Source of the DNA: Desemzia incerta
Lineage (GTDB): Bacteria; Bacillota; Bacilli; Lactobacillales; Carnobacteriaceae
Direction: 5' to 3'
Length of the DNA: 64,000 nt
Assembly: GCF_900115825.1 (NCBI RefSeq)
Contig: NZ_FOXW01000001.1
Coordinates: forward strand, 529,173 to 593,172
Each line of letters opens with the position of its first letter. Position 1 is the first letter of the stretch. Positions 54,162-64,000 of the stretch are shown piece after piece. The translations under genes were made by a program, and so were the position numbers. The notes beneath the pieces are model-generated. The model saw only the letters and a program-made list of their open reading frames with translations, was not told where the DNA came from and searched no databases.

Positions 54162-55991
54162 ATGGACACATCAGCATTATTACATCGTCCAGATAGCGAA
54201 TATGCTTATCTATATGATGACAACAAATTCAATATTCGATTACGCACGAAAGCTGGAGAAGCAGAAAAAATTACTTTGATCAGCGGGGATAACTACGCGT
54301 ATAAAAAAGATGAATGGAAAGAAAACGAACAACCCTTAAAATTAATCGCTCAAACAAATATTCACGACTACTGGGGGATCGTCGCTTCAGCACCTCATAA
54401 TCGACTAGCTTATGCATTTCATATTACCGGAAAAGACGGGATTGAAGTACTGTATTCAGACAGGGGAGCGTATCCCTATGAAGATCGATACATGGAAAAC
54501 ATCAATAGTTTTTTCCGTATGCCTTATTTCCATGACATTGACCGTGTAGCTATACCAAACTGGGCTCGGGAGACGATTTGGTATCAAATCTTTCCAGAAC
54601 GTTTTGCAAACGGGGATAAATCCAATGATCCGGAAAACGTCTTGGAATGGGGAGGGAAAAAGCACCCTTCACGAGATGATTTTTATGGAGGAGACCTTCA
54701 AGGTGTCATTGATCATTTGGATTATTTAGTTGATTTGGGAATCAATGGGATTTATTTTACACCGATATTTAAAGCACCATCTAATCACAAGTATGATACA
54801 GTGGATTACTTCGAAGTCGATCCACACTTTGGAGACAAGCAATTATTCAAAAATTTAGTTGAAGAAGCACACAAGCGCGGGATACGTGTCATGTTGGATG
54901 CGGTATTTAACCACATCGGGATGTCTTCTTACCAATGGCAAGATGTCCTGGATAAACAAGAAGCTTCGGAATACATCGATTGGTTCCATATCGATGAGTT
55001 TCCGATCAGATCGTTAGAAGGATTAAGTGCAGATGAATTGGAGAACATAGGCCCATTGAATTATCATACTTTTGCATTTACTGGACATATGCCCAAATTG
55101 AATACAGCGAACCCGGCAGTTCAAAAATATTTGATCAATATCGCAACATATTGGGTAAGAGAATTTGGTATTGATGCATGGCGATTAGACGTAGCGAACG
55201 AAGTAGATCATCGTTTTTGGAAGAAATTCAATCGTTCTGTACGTAAGGTCAACCCTGATATCTATATTCTTGGAGAAATCTGGCATTCTTCTCAAAGCTG
55301 GTTGCAAGGAGACGAGTTCCATGCCGTAATGAATTATGCCTTTACGGAACAAATCGAAGAATTCTTTACCAATAAATCCAGTTCCGCTGTAAAAATGGTT
55401 TCCGGATTAAATGAGCAATTGATGCTGTACCGCAGACAAACCAACGAAGTTATGTTCAACATGTTGGATTCTCACGATACTCCGCGACTGCTGACAAAAG
55501 CAAATGGGAATAAGCAAATTGCTAAAGCAGAACTGACTTTTATGTTCGCACAAACGGGGTCACCGTGTCTTTTTTATGGAACAGAAGTTGGCCTGGAAGG
55601 GTATAACGACCCAGATTGCCGAAAATGTATGATTTGGGATGAAGAAGAACGAGATAACGATATGTACCATTTCATAAAAAGTCTGATCACATTCAGAAAA
55701 GAACACCAAGATTTATTGAGTTTTGGTGAAACAGAATGGCTGGATGTCAGAGAAGACGAACGAGTGATTGGATTCAGAAAATTCTATAAAGGTACAGAAA
55801 TCTATGGTTACTTCAATCAAGGGGAAGAAACAGTCTCATTGAAGTACCATCAAGAGCCAGTGCCTATCTTTAGAAACTTAACTTCTATCAAAGCCAATGA
55901 GATACGTATTAAGCAATACGGATTTGTATTGTTTACTTTAGGTGATGAAGTAAAGTTAGATCATGACAATTACAACTATCAAGAACACTAA
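54162..55991 (+). CDS. Neopullulanase/cyclomaltodextrinase/maltogenic amylase, GH13 subfamily 20
   Basis: 609 residues: an N-terminal starch-binding-type (CBM34-like) domain to about residue 120, then the GH13 barrel from WYQIFPERFANGDKSNDPEN. Catalytic Asp343 in AWRLDVANEVDH, Glu372 in LGEIWHSS and Asp439 in DSHDTPRLL. No signal peptide, so it cuts maltodextrins inside the cell into maltose for the phosphorylase. 26 bases after the alpha-glucosidase. Confidence 0.94.
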   Translation: MDTSALLHRPDSEYAYLYDDNKFNIRLRTKAGEAEKITLISGDNYAYKKDEWKENEQPLKLIAQTNIHDYWGIVASAPHNRLAYAFHITGKDGIEVLYSDRGAYPYEDRYMENINSFFRMPYFHDIDRVAIPNWARETIWYQIFPERFANGDKSNDPENVLEWGGKKHPSRDDFYGGDLQGVIDHLDYLVDLGINGIYFTPIFKAPSNHKYDTVDYFEVDPHFGDKQLFKNLVEEAHKRGIRVMLDAVFNHIGMSSYQWQDVLDKQEASEYIDWFHIDEFPIRSLEGLSADELENIGPLNYHTFAFTGHMPKLNTANPAVQKYLINIATYWVREFGIDAWRLDVANEVDHRFWKKFNRSVRKVNPDIYILGEIWHSSQSWLQGDEFHAVMNYAFTEQIEEFFTNKSSSAVKMVSGLNEQLMLYRRQTNEVMFNMLDSHDTPRLLTKANGNKQIAKAELTFMFAQTGSPCLFYGTEVGLEGYNDPDCRKCMIWDEEERDNDMYHFIKSLITFRKEHQDLLSFGETEWLDVREDERVIGFRKFYKGTEIYGYFNQGEETVSLKYHQEPVPIFRNLTSIKANEIRIKQYGFVLFTLGDEVKLDHDNYNYQEH

Positions 55992-56002
55992 ACCATATTA
56001 CA

Positions 56003-56046
56003 AAGCTATCCTCTTACTTTATATAGTAAATAAGGATAGCTTTTGT
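56003..56046 (+). terminator. Terminator after the GH13 pair
   Basis: AAGCTATCCT pairs with AGGATAGCTT, with further pairing inside, then TTTTG. Confidence 0.8.
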
Positions 56047-56153
56047 TTTGGAAACACAGTTTTGTATCTAAATAACTCAGAAACGGACGAGAATGAGTAG
56101 TAAATAAGATAGGATTGGATGTTTTGTTGGAGTTCGCATCAAAGCGATATTTC

Positions 56154-56167
56154 TGTTACCGGTAACA
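56154..56167. promoter_or_regulatory. Maltose-regulon operator, site 2
   Basis: TGTTACCGGTAACA is a perfect 14-base palindrome differing from site 1 by one base. It lies upstream of the transporter promoter. Confidence 0.78.
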
Positions 56168-56170
56168 TTC

Positions 56171-56184
56171 AGAAAACGTTTGCA
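56171..56184. promoter_or_regulatory. cre-like site overlapping the transporter -35
   Basis: AGAAAACGTTTGCA fits TGWNANCGNTNWCA with two mismatches and overlaps the -35 TTGCAA. Confidence 0.55.
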
Positions 56185-56207
56185 AAAGTATGTAATGTTC
56201 GTAATAA
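56180..56207 (+). promoter_or_regulatory. Promoter of the maltodextrin ABC operon
   Basis: TTGCAA, 16 bases, TAATAA; start about 56214, AGGGAGGAAT before the gene start. Confidence 0.55.
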
Positions 56208-56249
56208 TAAGGGTGTACTTAAAAAGAACACATTAGGGAGGAATTATTC

Positions 56250-57551
56250 ATGGATCAAAAAAGATTTAAAAAATACTTAATGGGCGTTGTTTCTGCAAGC
56301 GCTTTACTATTAGCTGCTTGTGGCGGAGGAGAGGAAGAAGCTGCTGAGTCAAGTTCTGGAACAAATGATTCGACAGAAACTTCAGGTTCTAATTTCGATG
56401 GTGAAACGTTAAAAATCTCGATTGACCCAATGTATTCAGAATTCATTGAGGGTATTTCTGATTCATTCGAAGAAGAAACAGGAGCAACGATTGAAGTAGA
56501 AGAAAAAGATATGTTCGAAACTCTTGAAGCTTTACCTTTAGATGGTCCAGCTGGTTTGTCACCGGACGTTATGCTGGCACCGTATGACAGAATCGGAGGT
56601 CTTGGACAACAAGGGCATTTAGCTGAATACACATTACCAGACGACGGTCGTTACGATGACATCGACGAACAGCAAGTAACGATGAAAGATAAGATTTATG
56701 GAGCACCTTTCGTTATTGAGTCAATGGTTCTATATTACAATACAGATTTATTAGAAAAAGCACCTGAAACTTTCGAAGAGTTGGAAGCGTTAACTGAAGA
56801 TGAGCAATACGCTTATGAAGGCGAAGCAGGAAAGAGTGTAGCTTTCTTAGCAAACTGGGTAGATTTTTATAACTCTTATGGCTTATTAAACGGTTTCGGC
56901 GGATATGTTTTTGGTGCTGACGGAACAGACCCTTCAGACATTGGTTTGAATAAACCTGAAGCTATCGAAGGTATCCAATATGCAACAGACTGGTTCCAAA
57001 ACACATGGCCAAAAGGAATGTTAGATGTTACTACAGCTGGAAACTTTATTGATGAGCAATTCACAACAGGTACAGCTGGAGCAGTTATCAATGGTCCTTG
57101 GGCTGCATCTAATTATATGGAATCTGGAGTAAATGTAGGGGTAGCAACAGTACCGACATTGCCAAATGGAGAAGAGTACCAACCGTTTGCTGGTGGTAAA
57201 GGATGGGTAGTGAGCCAATATTCAGAAAACCCTGAATTAGGTCAAGCATTCTTAGACTTTGCTACAAACGAAGAAAACATGGAAGCGTTGTATTCAGAGT
57301 ATACAAATGAAGTGCCTGCTAACCAAATGGTAAGACAAACAATCATTGATGCTGACGATGACGAATTAGCAATGGCTGTAGTAAACCAATACAACGTTTC
57401 ATCTCCAATGCCAAACATCCCAGAAATGGCAGAAGTTTGGGTAGGTGCTGAAACAATGATGTTTGATGCTGGATCAGGCAACAAAACTCCAGAAGAATCA
57501 GCTAACGACACAGTTAAAGTCATTGAACAAAATATCGAACAAAAATACTAA
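56250..57551 (+). CDS. malE: Maltodextrin-binding lipoprotein of an ABC importer
   Basis: 433-residue extracellular solute-binding protein. Lipoprotein signal with lipobox LLAAC (Cys24), a Gly/Glu/Ser-rich linker, then the family fold: ETLKISIDPMYSEFIEGISD, APFVIESMVLYYNTDLLEKA, GTAGAVINGPWAASNYMESG. Position before the MalF and MalG genes and between amylolytic genes supports maltodextrin as ligand. A hairpin after the gene probably keeps its transcript in excess over the permeases. Confidence 0.92.
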   Translation: MDQKRFKKYLMGVVSASALLLAACGGGEEEAAESSSGTNDSTETSGSNFDGETLKISIDPMYSEFIEGISDSFEEETGATIEVEEKDMFETLEALPLDGPAGLSPDVMLAPYDRIGGLGQQGHLAEYTLPDDGRYDDIDEQQVTMKDKIYGAPFVIESMVLYYNTDLLEKAPETFEELEALTEDEQYAYEGEAGKSVAFLANWVDFYNSYGLLNGFGGYVFGADGTDPSDIGLNKPEAIEGIQYATDWFQNTWPKGMLDVTTAGNFIDEQFTTGTAGAVINGPWAASNYMESGVNVGVATVPTLPNGEEYQPFAGGKGWVVSQYSENPELGQAFLDFATNEENMEALYSEYTNEVPANQMVRQTIIDADDDELAMAVVNQYNVSSPMPNIPEMAEVWVGAETMMFDAGSGNKTPEESANDTVKVIEQNIEQKY

Positions 57552-57586
57552 AAAGATAACGTAAATACTAAATAGTAGGAACGTGA

Positions 57587-57628
57587 TTTCGGCGGAGATG
57601 AACGACTATATCTCTGCCGAAAATTTTT
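57587..57628 (+). terminator. Partial terminator or stabilising hairpin between malE and malF
   Basis: TTTCGGCGGAGAT pairs with ATCTCTGCCGAAA (one wobble) around ten bases, then TTTTT. It sits inside the operon. Confidence 0.7.
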
Positions 57629-57647
57629 AAGAAGGAGATGAATAAGT

Positions 57648-58982
57648 GTGGAGAAGAGTGAAGCACAAAAGAAAAAAGTAGAATACTCTCCAGAAGATCA
57701 AAAACGCATCCAAAAAGCAGGTGTGTTCTCAATTATTCCGGGACTAGGACAGTTTTACAATAAACAATACTTTAAAGGAGCACTTTTTCTAGCATTGTTT
57801 CTATTATTTGCGATAGAGATGGTTTTATTCGGATTCAACGCTTTTGAAAATTTGTTTACATTGGGTTCGATCCCTAGAGAAGACCATTCTTTATTTTTAA
57901 TGATTCAAGGGACATTGCAAATCTTAGTTACATTGATTTTTATAGTATTTTATGCAGCTAATATCAGTGATGCGAGACGCATTGCAGCATTGAAAGCTTT
58001 AACTCCTGAAAAGGTCAGCTATTCTATTAAAAATACATTATTGAATACATGGAATCATGGGTTTGCTTACTTATTGACTATTCCAGCTTATATCTTAATG
58101 ATTTTTACGATTGTCTTTCCCGTATTGGTGACGATTTTTATTGCTTTCACAAATTACGATTTTTACCATATACCACCTGCAACTTTAATTGATTGGACTG
58201 GTTTTGAAAATTTCGCTGCCATCTTTACATTGAGCACTTATCGAGATTCATTTGGGGCTGTATTTGGATGGACAGTAATATGGACACTTTCCGCCACAAC
58301 ACTGCAAATCATTATTGGTATTTTTGCTGCTATTGTCATGCACCAGCCATTCATTAAATTTAAACGGATTTTTGGTGTTATTTTACTCTTGCCTTGGGCA
58401 GTACCGGCTTTTATCACAATTCTATCTTTTTCAAATATGTTCAACGACAGTGCGGGTGCAATCAATACGCAAGTGATTCCGTTGATTAATAGTCTGCCAT
58501 TCATTGATATCCCGGCAATTTCTTGGAAAACAGATCCTTTCTGGACAAAAATAGCGATCATTTCCATTCAAGGATGGCTCGGATTCCCTTATATTTACGT
58601 ACTGACTTCTGGTATATTGCAATCTATTCCGGATGATTGGTATGAAGCTTCCATTATTGATGGAGCCAGTATATTACAGAAGTTCAGATATATTACTTTA
58701 CCGCAGATTTTTGCAGTAGCCGCACCTGTTTTTATTACCCAATACACATTCAACTTCAATAATTTCTCTATGATCTACCTCTTTAATGAAGGTGGACCTG
58801 GAAGTGTGGGATCAGGAGCAGGAGCAACAGATATTTTGATTTCATGGATCTACAAATTAACTACTGGAACTTCTCCACAATACAATATCGCCTCAGCTAT
58901 CACGTTAATTATTTCGGCAATAGTGATCTGTGTGTCCTTACTCGTCTTTAAACGGACACGGGCATTTGAAATGGAGGATTAA
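57648..58982 (+). CDS. malF: Maltodextrin ABC permease, MalF type
   Basis: 444 residues with about eight membrane segments. The N-terminus carries an extra region (KKVEYSPEDQKRIQKAGVFS then GLGQFYNKQYFKGALF) as in other MalF proteins of Gram-positives. The EAA loop reads WYEASIIDGASILQKFRYIT followed by LPQIF. GTG start with AAGGAG about ten bases upstream. The stop is three bases before malG. Confidence 0.92.
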   Translation: MEKSEAQKKKVEYSPEDQKRIQKAGVFSIIPGLGQFYNKQYFKGALFLALFLLFAIEMVLFGFNAFENLFTLGSIPREDHSLFLMIQGTLQILVTLIFIVFYAANISDARRIAALKALTPEKVSYSIKNTLLNTWNHGFAYLLTIPAYILMIFTIVFPVLVTIFIAFTNYDFYHIPPATLIDWTGFENFAAIFTLSTYRDSFGAVFGWTVIWTLSATTLQIIIGIFAAIVMHQPFIKFKRIFGVILLLPWAVPAFITILSFSNMFNDSAGAINTQVIPLINSLPFIDIPAISWKTDPFWTKIAIISIQGWLGFPYIYVLTSGILQSIPDDWYEASIIDGASILQKFRYITLPQIFAVAAPVFITQYTFNFNNFSMIYLFNEGGPGSVGSGAGATDILISWIYKLTTGTSPQYNIASAITLIISAIVICVSLLVFKRTRAFEMED

Positions 58983-58985
58983 ACG

Positions 58986-59843
58986 ATGCAAAATACAAAA
59001 AAAGTCAAAACACAAAAGAATCAACGCATATGGGGTAAAATTTTTACCTACCTATTTCTGTTGTTTATGTCAGTTATCATCATTTATCCGTTGCTGATCA
59101 CTGTTACTTCTGCATTCAAGCCAGGAAACTTATTGGCATTTAGATTGGATTTTGATTTTGAGTGGACAATGAACAACTTTAGACGCTTATTTGATGAAAC
59201 ACAATACGGACAATGGTACATGAATACATTGAAGGTAGCGGTTATGGCTATGTTGATTCAAGTTGCAGCTGTAACGTTATCTGGATTTGCATACAGCAGA
59301 TACCGATTTACTGGTCGAAAAGTGACGTTGAAGTTCTTCTTGATCATTCAAATGGTTCCAACAACAGCCGCTCTTACAGCATTTTATGTTATGGCTTTAC
59401 TGGTTGGGGGACTAGATCAGCATTGGTTCTTGATCCTTGTGTATATCGGCGGAGGAATTCCAATGAATACCTGGTTGATGAAGGGATACTTTGACACCGT
59501 TCCAATTGATTTGGATGAATCAGCTCGTTTAGATGGCGCAGGGCACTTCCGTATTTTCTGGCAAATTATTATGCCGTTAGTACGCCCGATGATCGCTGTA
59601 CAAGCTTTATGGGCTTTTATGAATCCATTTGGAGAGTTTATGCTGGCTCGCTTCTTATTACGGTCAACAGAAAACTATACAGTAGCCATTGGATTGCAAA
59701 CGTTCATCAATAATCCGCAAAATCAGCAAGTTGCGCTCTTTTCAGCTGGAGCGATTTTAATCGCCGTCCCAATTTCGATTTTATTCTTCTACTTACAAAA
59801 GAGCTTTGTAACAGGATTAACAAAAGGTGGAACGAAAGGTTAA
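58986..59843 (+). CDS. malG: Maltodextrin ABC permease, MalG type
   Basis: 285 residues, six membrane segments, EAA loop [20 protein letters not shown] then IMPLVRP. GGAGG is within the end of malF, so translation is coupled. No ATPase gene (MalK/MsmK) is in the operon. As in many Firmicutes a shared MsmX/MsmK-type ATPase elsewhere is expected. Confidence 0.93.
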   Translation: MQNTKKVKTQKNQRIWGKIFTYLFLLFMSVIIIYPLLITVTSAFKPGNLLAFRLDFDFEWTMNNFRRLFDETQYGQWYMNTLKVAVMAMLIQVAAVTLSGFAYSRYRFTGRKVTLKFFLIIQMVPTTAALTAFYVMALLVGGLDQHWFLILVYIGGGIPMNTWLMKGYFDTVPIDLDESARLDGAGHFRIFWQIIMPLVRPMIAVQALWAFMNPFGEFMLARFLLRSTENYTVAIGLQTFINNPQNQQVALFSAGAILIAVPISILFFYLQKSFVTGLTKGGTKG

Positions 59844-59882
59844 GCTTTGGCAGGTGTCACAGAAAAGGAAGTGAAATAACCA

Positions 59883-60731
59883 TTGAAAACAGATACTTTT
59901 CCATTAAATTACTTTAAAACCATATGGAGCCCTAAAAAAATCATTGAAAAACGTCAATCGCTAAACTGGCTTCAATTGTTGTTTCTCTTAATATTTTTAA
60001 ATGCATTGATGATTGTTCCGGTAAGCTTGAATTATACAAGAATGGACAGTTATTCGTTAGAAAATACTTTTCCAGAATCTTTTCAAATGCTGGATCAATC
60101 GGTAGTCAGTGAACTATCAAAAGCATCCATTAAAAATGGAGAAATGACGATAGATGAATTTGAGATCAACAATGAGCAGGGTGCAATAATGGGCGGGATT
60201 TCTTCTGATAGAGCAGAACTAGCACTCCAGGAAGAAGAGAACACCATTCTATTTCTTGAAGATGAGTTGGTCATCAAAGAAACAAATCAATCCGCTTCTC
60301 ATGTGCCTTATACAAAAGATTTTACACTTGAAGGAATTGAGTCAACCGATCAATTGAAAGAGGCTGTTTCGCAACAATGGTTTATAAAGAACCAATCATT
60401 TCTAATCGCAGTATTGTCTTTCATCCTGTTTGTTTTATTGTTGGCTGAATTAGTTTTTTTGATTTTTGGAGCAGCTTTCTTCCTATATATAGCTTCAAAA
60501 AACAAACCGCTTTTAAAAGGCCGGTATAAAGAATCCGTTTCAGTTGTAATGTATGCAGCTGGAGCTCCTACGATTGCAGCGATGTTGGTAGGATTGATTG
60601 ATTTTAACATTATTACTATGGTGACTGTTCAATCTATAGGTATGATCGGGTTTATCTGGGTAATTTATTATCATAATAGAATCAGTGAAATAAAAGCACA
60701 GAAAGAAATGTCTAAACAAGTTCAATATTAA
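59883..60731 (+). CDS. DUF1189 family membrane protein
   Basis: 282 residues with about five hydrophobic segments, one near residues 30-50 and four in the C-terminal half. Starts KTDTFPLNYFKTIWSPKKII, typical of DUF1189. The function is unknown, but the family often sits in maltose operons. TTG start about 12 bases after GGAAG, a weak initiation signal. Confidence 0.8.
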   Translation: MKTDTFPLNYFKTIWSPKKIIEKRQSLNWLQLLFLLIFLNALMIVPVSLNYTRMDSYSLENTFPESFQMLDQSVVSELSKASIKNGEMTIDEFEINNEQGAIMGGISSDRAELALQEEENTILFLEDELVIKETNQSASHVPYTKDFTLEGIESTDQLKEAVSQQWFIKNQSFLIAVLSFILFVLLLAELVFLIFGAAFFLYIASKNKPLLKGRYKESVSVVMYAAGAPTIAAMLVGLIDFNIITMVTVQSIGMIGFIWVIYYHNRISEIKAQKEMSKQVQY

Positions 60732-60750
60732 TCCAATGGGAGAGAGATAA

Positions 60751-63021
60751 ATGAAAAGATTATTTGATATTGATCCATGGGAAATAAAGACAACGTCTCT
60801 TGATAAAATGAACAAACGTTTACAAGAAAGCATCACATCGATTGGAAACGGCTATATGGGTATGCGAGGCAACTTTGAAGAAGGTTATTCTGGGGATACA
60901 CATATTGGAACATATCTAGCAGGTGTTTGGTATCCAGACAAAACTAGAGTCGGCTGGTGGAAAATTGGTTACCCAGAATACTTCGGAAAAGTGATCAATG
61001 CGACTAATTTTATTCCTATAGCTATATATGTGAATGATGAAAAAGTTGATTTAGCTGTTGATGCAGTAAAAGAGTTCAATTTATCTCTAAACATGCAAGA
61101 AGGAATTTTAAGACGCAGTTATGTGTGGAGCAAGGAAAATACAGAAATTCGTTTTTCTTTTAAACGTTACGTAAGTATCGTGCAAAAAGAACTGGCAGTG
61201 ATCGAAGTAAAGACAGAAATTTTAAAAGGCTCAGCAACTGTTAAATTCGATTCTTATTTGGATGGGGATGTCGAAAATGAAGACAGCAACTATGAAGAAA
61301 AGTTTTGGATAGAGCGACAAAGAGACAGCAATGAAAAAAGTTACTTGACTACAGATACAATAGAAAATCCATTTGGAACAGAACAATTTACAGTAACGAC
61401 CATGATGCAGAATTTAGCTGAGGGAAATAGTCATCGAGAAACTAGAAACCAGCATATGTTAGTTGGCGAAACGATTGCTTTTGAACTGGGTGAGGGGGAA
61501 CAAGCGTTAATCACCAAATTAGTGACAGTAGTGACCAGCAGAGACATAGCTGCAGAACAACAAGTTCAAGAAGCCAGCAATTTATTAGATGCAGCTGTTC
61601 TAAAAGGGACAGAACAACTAGAAGCTGAACATAAAGCTGCCTGGAAAGAACGTTGGAGCAAAGCAGATGTGAAAATTGAGGGAGACGATGAAAGTCAGCA
61701 AGGCGTCCGTTTCAATATTTTTCAACTCTTTTCTACCTATTACGGAAATGACTCTCGTTTGAACATTGGACCAAAAGGGTTTACTGGAGAGAAGTATGGC
61801 GGAGCAACGTATTGGGATACTGAAGCATTTATATTACCGATGTATTTGTCTACATCAGATAAAGAGGTTACAGAGCAACTTCTTGACTACCGGTACAACC
61901 AATTAGAAGGGGCATACCATAATGCTCGACAACAGGGGCTAAAAGGCGCATTATACCCGATGGTGACATTCAATGGTATTGAGAGCCATAACGAATGGGA
62001 AATCACTTTCGAAGAAATCCATCGTAATGGAACAATCGCCTACGCTATTTACAATTATACGAACTACACGGGAGACGATTCATACTTGCAGCAGAAAGGG
62101 ATTGAAGTCCTAGTAGGAATATCACGTTTTTGGGCTGATCGCGTTCATTTTTCTAAACGAAAGAATAGTTATATGATTCATGGTGTTACTGGACCGAATG
62201 AATATGAGAACAATATAAACAATAACTGGTACACGAATAAAATGGCGACATGGACACTGCGTTACACAATTGAAAGCTTAGCAAATGCCTCTCCCGTTAA
62301 GAAAGAAGAACTAGAGATCAGCGAAGAGGAATTAGCACAATGGCAAGATATTATCGAACGGATGTATTATCCATACGATGAAGAATTAGGCGTATTTGTT
62401 CAACACGATACATTTTTAGATAAAGATTTACAAACCGTAGATTCACTAAGTCCGGATGAAAGACCGATCAATCAAAACTGGTCTTGGGATAAAATTTTGC
62501 GCTCGCCGTTTATTAAGCAAGCAGATGTTCTTCAAGGACTATATTACTTGAATCATGAGTTTAGTATAGAAGAAAAAGAACGAAACTTTGATTTTTATGA
62601 GCCTATGACAGTACATGAGTCCTCTTTATCACCAGCTATCCACGCTATTTTGGCAGCTGAATTAGGGAAAGAAGAAAAAGCTGTTGAATTTTATGCTAGA
62701 ACTGCACGATTGGATTTGGATAACTACAATAACGATACAGAAGATGGATTGCACATCACTTCTATGAGCGGAGGATGGTTGGCTATCGTTCAAGGATTTG
62801 CTGGTATGAGAACAGCTAACGAAGAGTTGGCATTCAAACCCTTCTGTCCACCGAATTGGTCAAGTTACAGCTTTTTGGTAAAATACCGTGGTCGATTATT
62901 AGAAGTCCAAGTAACAAAAAGTGTTGTAACGGTTCAATTAAAAGAAGGAGAACCGTTAGAAATCAGATTGTATGATAAAAAAGAACGATTAGAAGATGCT
63001 GTATCAACTTCAGTCAAATAA
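60751..63021 (+). CDS. malP: Maltose phosphorylase, GH65
   Basis: Phosphorolyses maltose to glucose and beta-glucose-1-phosphate, saving ATP. 756 residues: N-terminal GH65 beta-sandwich ([15 protein letters not shown]), alpha/alpha barrel with [18 protein letters not shown], catalytic Glu484 in [11 protein letters not shown], phosphate-site residues near [13 protein letters not shown], and a small C-terminal beta domain. Last gene of the transporter operon. Other GH65 specificities (trehalose, kojibiose) are less likely in this context. Confidence 0.93.
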   Translation: MKRLFDIDPWEIKTTSLDKMNKRLQESITSIGNGYMGMRGNFEEGYSGDTHIGTYLAGVWYPDKTRVGWWKIGYPEYFGKVINATNFIPIAIYVNDEKVDLAVDAVKEFNLSLNMQEGILRRSYVWSKENTEIRFSFKRYVSIVQKELAVIEVKTEILKGSATVKFDSYLDGDVENEDSNYEEKFWIERQRDSNEKSYLTTDTIENPFGTEQFTVTTMMQNLAEGNSHRETRNQHMLVGETIAFELGEGEQALITKLVTVVTSRDIAAEQQVQEASNLLDAAVLKGTEQLEAEHKAAWKERWSKADVKIEGDDESQQGVRFNIFQLFSTYYGNDSRLNIGPKGFTGEKYGGATYWDTEAFILPMYLSTSDKEVTEQLLDYRYNQLEGAYHNARQQGLKGALYPMVTFNGIESHNEWEITFEEIHRNGTIAYAIYNYTNYTGDDSYLQQKGIEVLVGISRFWADRVHFSKRKNSYMIHGVTGPNEYENNINNNWYTNKMATWTLRYTIESLANASPVKKEELEISEEELAQWQDIIERMYYPYDEELGVFVQHDTFLDKDLQTVDSLSPDERPINQNWSWDKILRSPFIKQADVLQGLYYLNHEFSIEEKERNFDFYEPMTVHESSLSPAIHAILAAELGKEEKAVEFYARTARLDLDNYNNDTEDGLHITSMSGGWLAIVQGFAGMRTANEELAFKPFCPPNWSSYSFLVKYRGRLLEVQVTKSVVTVQLKEGEPLEIRLYDKKERLEDAVSTSVK

Positions 63022-63052
63022 AATAGTGTTGCAGTAAACAATATCGTGATAA

Positions 63053-63116
63053 AAATAAGCTTAGAAGGAAATCTTAGGGATAATGTAAGATTCTTTTTGA
63101 GCTTATTTGCTTTTAT
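63053..63116 (+). terminator. Terminator after maltose phosphorylase
   Basis: A long stem: AAATAAGCT with GAGCTTATTT outside and ATCTTA with TAAGAT inside, followed by GCTTTT. Confidence 0.7.
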
Positions 63117-63337
63117 CCAATCTGTTCTGAAAAAAAGAAAGTGAGATACACTAAGAAAAGAGCTGTAAAAACAAATTTTATCTCGTAGTAGAATATTAAG
63201 GTAAAAAGAAAAGCGAACATAAACGTTTTTAGTAGAGTTATACTGGTTAGAAAATAATAAATGTATATATATTCGTATTGAAATAACTAGTGATTGTTCG
63301 CTATTTCAACTAATTGTGTTTTTAACTTAATTAATGG

Positions 63338-63366
63338 TTGACCAAATACAGAAAAGTTGATATAGT
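63338..63366 (+). promoter_or_regulatory. rRNA promoter P1
   Basis: TTGACC, 17 bases, TATAGT, about 480 bases before 16S. Confidence 0.7.
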
Positions 63367-63434
63367 ATTAAATGTCGTCAGGGAAGACTTGTAAGAGTTT
63401 ACTTGATGAAAAAACATTTTTTGTATTTTTAGTA

Positions 63435-63463
63435 TTGACACAATATACAAAATAAGTTAAACT
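63435..63463 (+). promoter_or_regulatory. rRNA promoter P2
   Basis: Consensus TTGACA, 17 bases, TAAACT. Confidence 0.6.
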
Positions 63464-63546
63464 CATAAGAGTTGATAGGTAAGAGAGCTCGTCTCTCGCG
63501 TTTTGAATAAATATTCAACAAAAGAAGGGAATATTCGAAATAACTA

Positions 63547-63575
63547 TTGACACAACGATGAGAAGTTGATATATT
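63547..63575 (+). promoter_or_regulatory. rRNA promoter P3
   Basis: TTGACA, 17 bases, TATATT. Confidence 0.72.
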
Positions 63576-63622
63576 AACGAAGTTGTTGATGCAAAGTGTC
63601 TGAGAAAAAGTTGAAATAATTG

Positions 63623-63651
63623 TTGACACTAAGTTGAAACGATGATAGTAT
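63623..63651 (+). promoter_or_regulatory. rRNA promoter P4
   Basis: TTGACA, 17 bases, TAGTAT; the promoter nearest to 16S, about 180 bases upstream. Confidence 0.68.
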
Positions 63652-63689
63652 TAAGTAGTTGTCGCTGAGACAACGCAACACAAAATTAG

Positions 63690-63837
63690 ACCTTTGAAAA
63701 CTAAACAAAGTAAGACGAACCAAACGTGTAAGGAGTTTCGGCAAGTGCCGAAACAACAACATTAGTGAATAATTATTCGCTAGCAATCAATTAATGAGCT
63801 TCAAGCATCATTAAGCAGTCACCTTCGGGTGACGACT
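63690..63837 (+). other. rRNA leader with processing hairpins
   Basis: Contains CTTTGAAAACTAAACAAAG, a typical Firmicutes rrn leader element with boxA-like position, a GTTTCGGC/GCCGAAAC hairpin (63735-63754) and a GTCACC-TTCG-GGTGAC hairpin (63818-63833). No coding potential is credible here. Confidence 0.65.

Positions 63838-64000
<163 letters not shown>

Noticed and set aside
63429..63786. Minus-strand short frames in the rRNA leader
   Set aside because: They overlap promoters and leader hairpins; no initiation signals.

Overview
The window looks like a chromosomal segment of a low-GC Gram-positive lactic acid bacterium of the family Carnobacteriaceae (Carnobacterium-like; genus not certain). 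The evidence is an AT-rich genome, strong AGGAGG-type ribosome binding sites, many PTS and amino-sugar genes, a Firmicutes 16S rRNA 5' end at the right edge, and lactic-acid-bacterial gene types such as maltose phosphorylase, MupG/MurQ and a MutY without its iron-sulfur cysteines. No phage, insertion sequence, tRNA or CRISPR array was seen.

Layout. 1-4931: a truncated amino-sugar-type PTS permease with nanE, a RpiR regulator, and glmS under a promoter flanked by two NagR-like operators. Three 52-bp palindromic units lie between nanE and the regulator. 5320-19657: a 12-gene exopolysaccharide operon with two FemAB/GNAT-like genes, a bacillosamine-type initiating transferase, a UDP-GlcNAc 4,6-dehydratase and its aminotransferase, a flippase, a polymerase, a chain-length protein and several glycosyltransferases. 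Several of its intergenic gaps are C-rich and G-poor. 19658-22252: a strong promoter, a 27-codon leader ORF with six Cys codons, an intrinsic terminator, then a dicarboxylate-type symporter and an ATP-grasp ligase. This looks like an undescribed attenuation-controlled system and is the most interesting part of the window. 22314-30197: two glycerophosphodiesterases, a YczE-type membrane protein, a LacI regulator with a frameshifted kdgK, a copper-storage-like protein, a frameshifted papain-fold-like protein, a deoxynucleoside kinase and a histidine phosphatase.

30388-41251: cell-wall recycling (MupG, MurQ, MurP, a RpiR/MurR regulator, and a GH3 hexosaminidase further on), an amidase with LysM and peptidoglycan-binding domains, a DUF1659/DUF2922 pair, and a stress cluster of two YflT-like proteins around an SDR. 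41402-50683: recX-mutY, a DUF402 nucleotidase, an SGNH-like exported protein, an aromatic-acid-exporter-like protein, hemL, perR, a LacI regulator and a lipid-kinase-like protein. 50758-63021: dsdA on the minus strand, then the maltodextrin regulon (two GH13 enzymes, an ABC importer without its ATPase, DUF1189, maltose phosphorylase), with the same palindromic operator at both of its promoters. 63022-64000: four tandem promoters, a leader with hairpins, and the start of 16S rRNA.

The gene set imports amino sugars and maltodextrins by PTS and ABC systems, splits wall-derived MurNAc and GlcNAc, feeds GlcN-6-P into wall synthesis through regulated GlmS, and diverts UDP-GlcNAc into an exopolysaccharide with a diamino-trideoxy-type first sugar.
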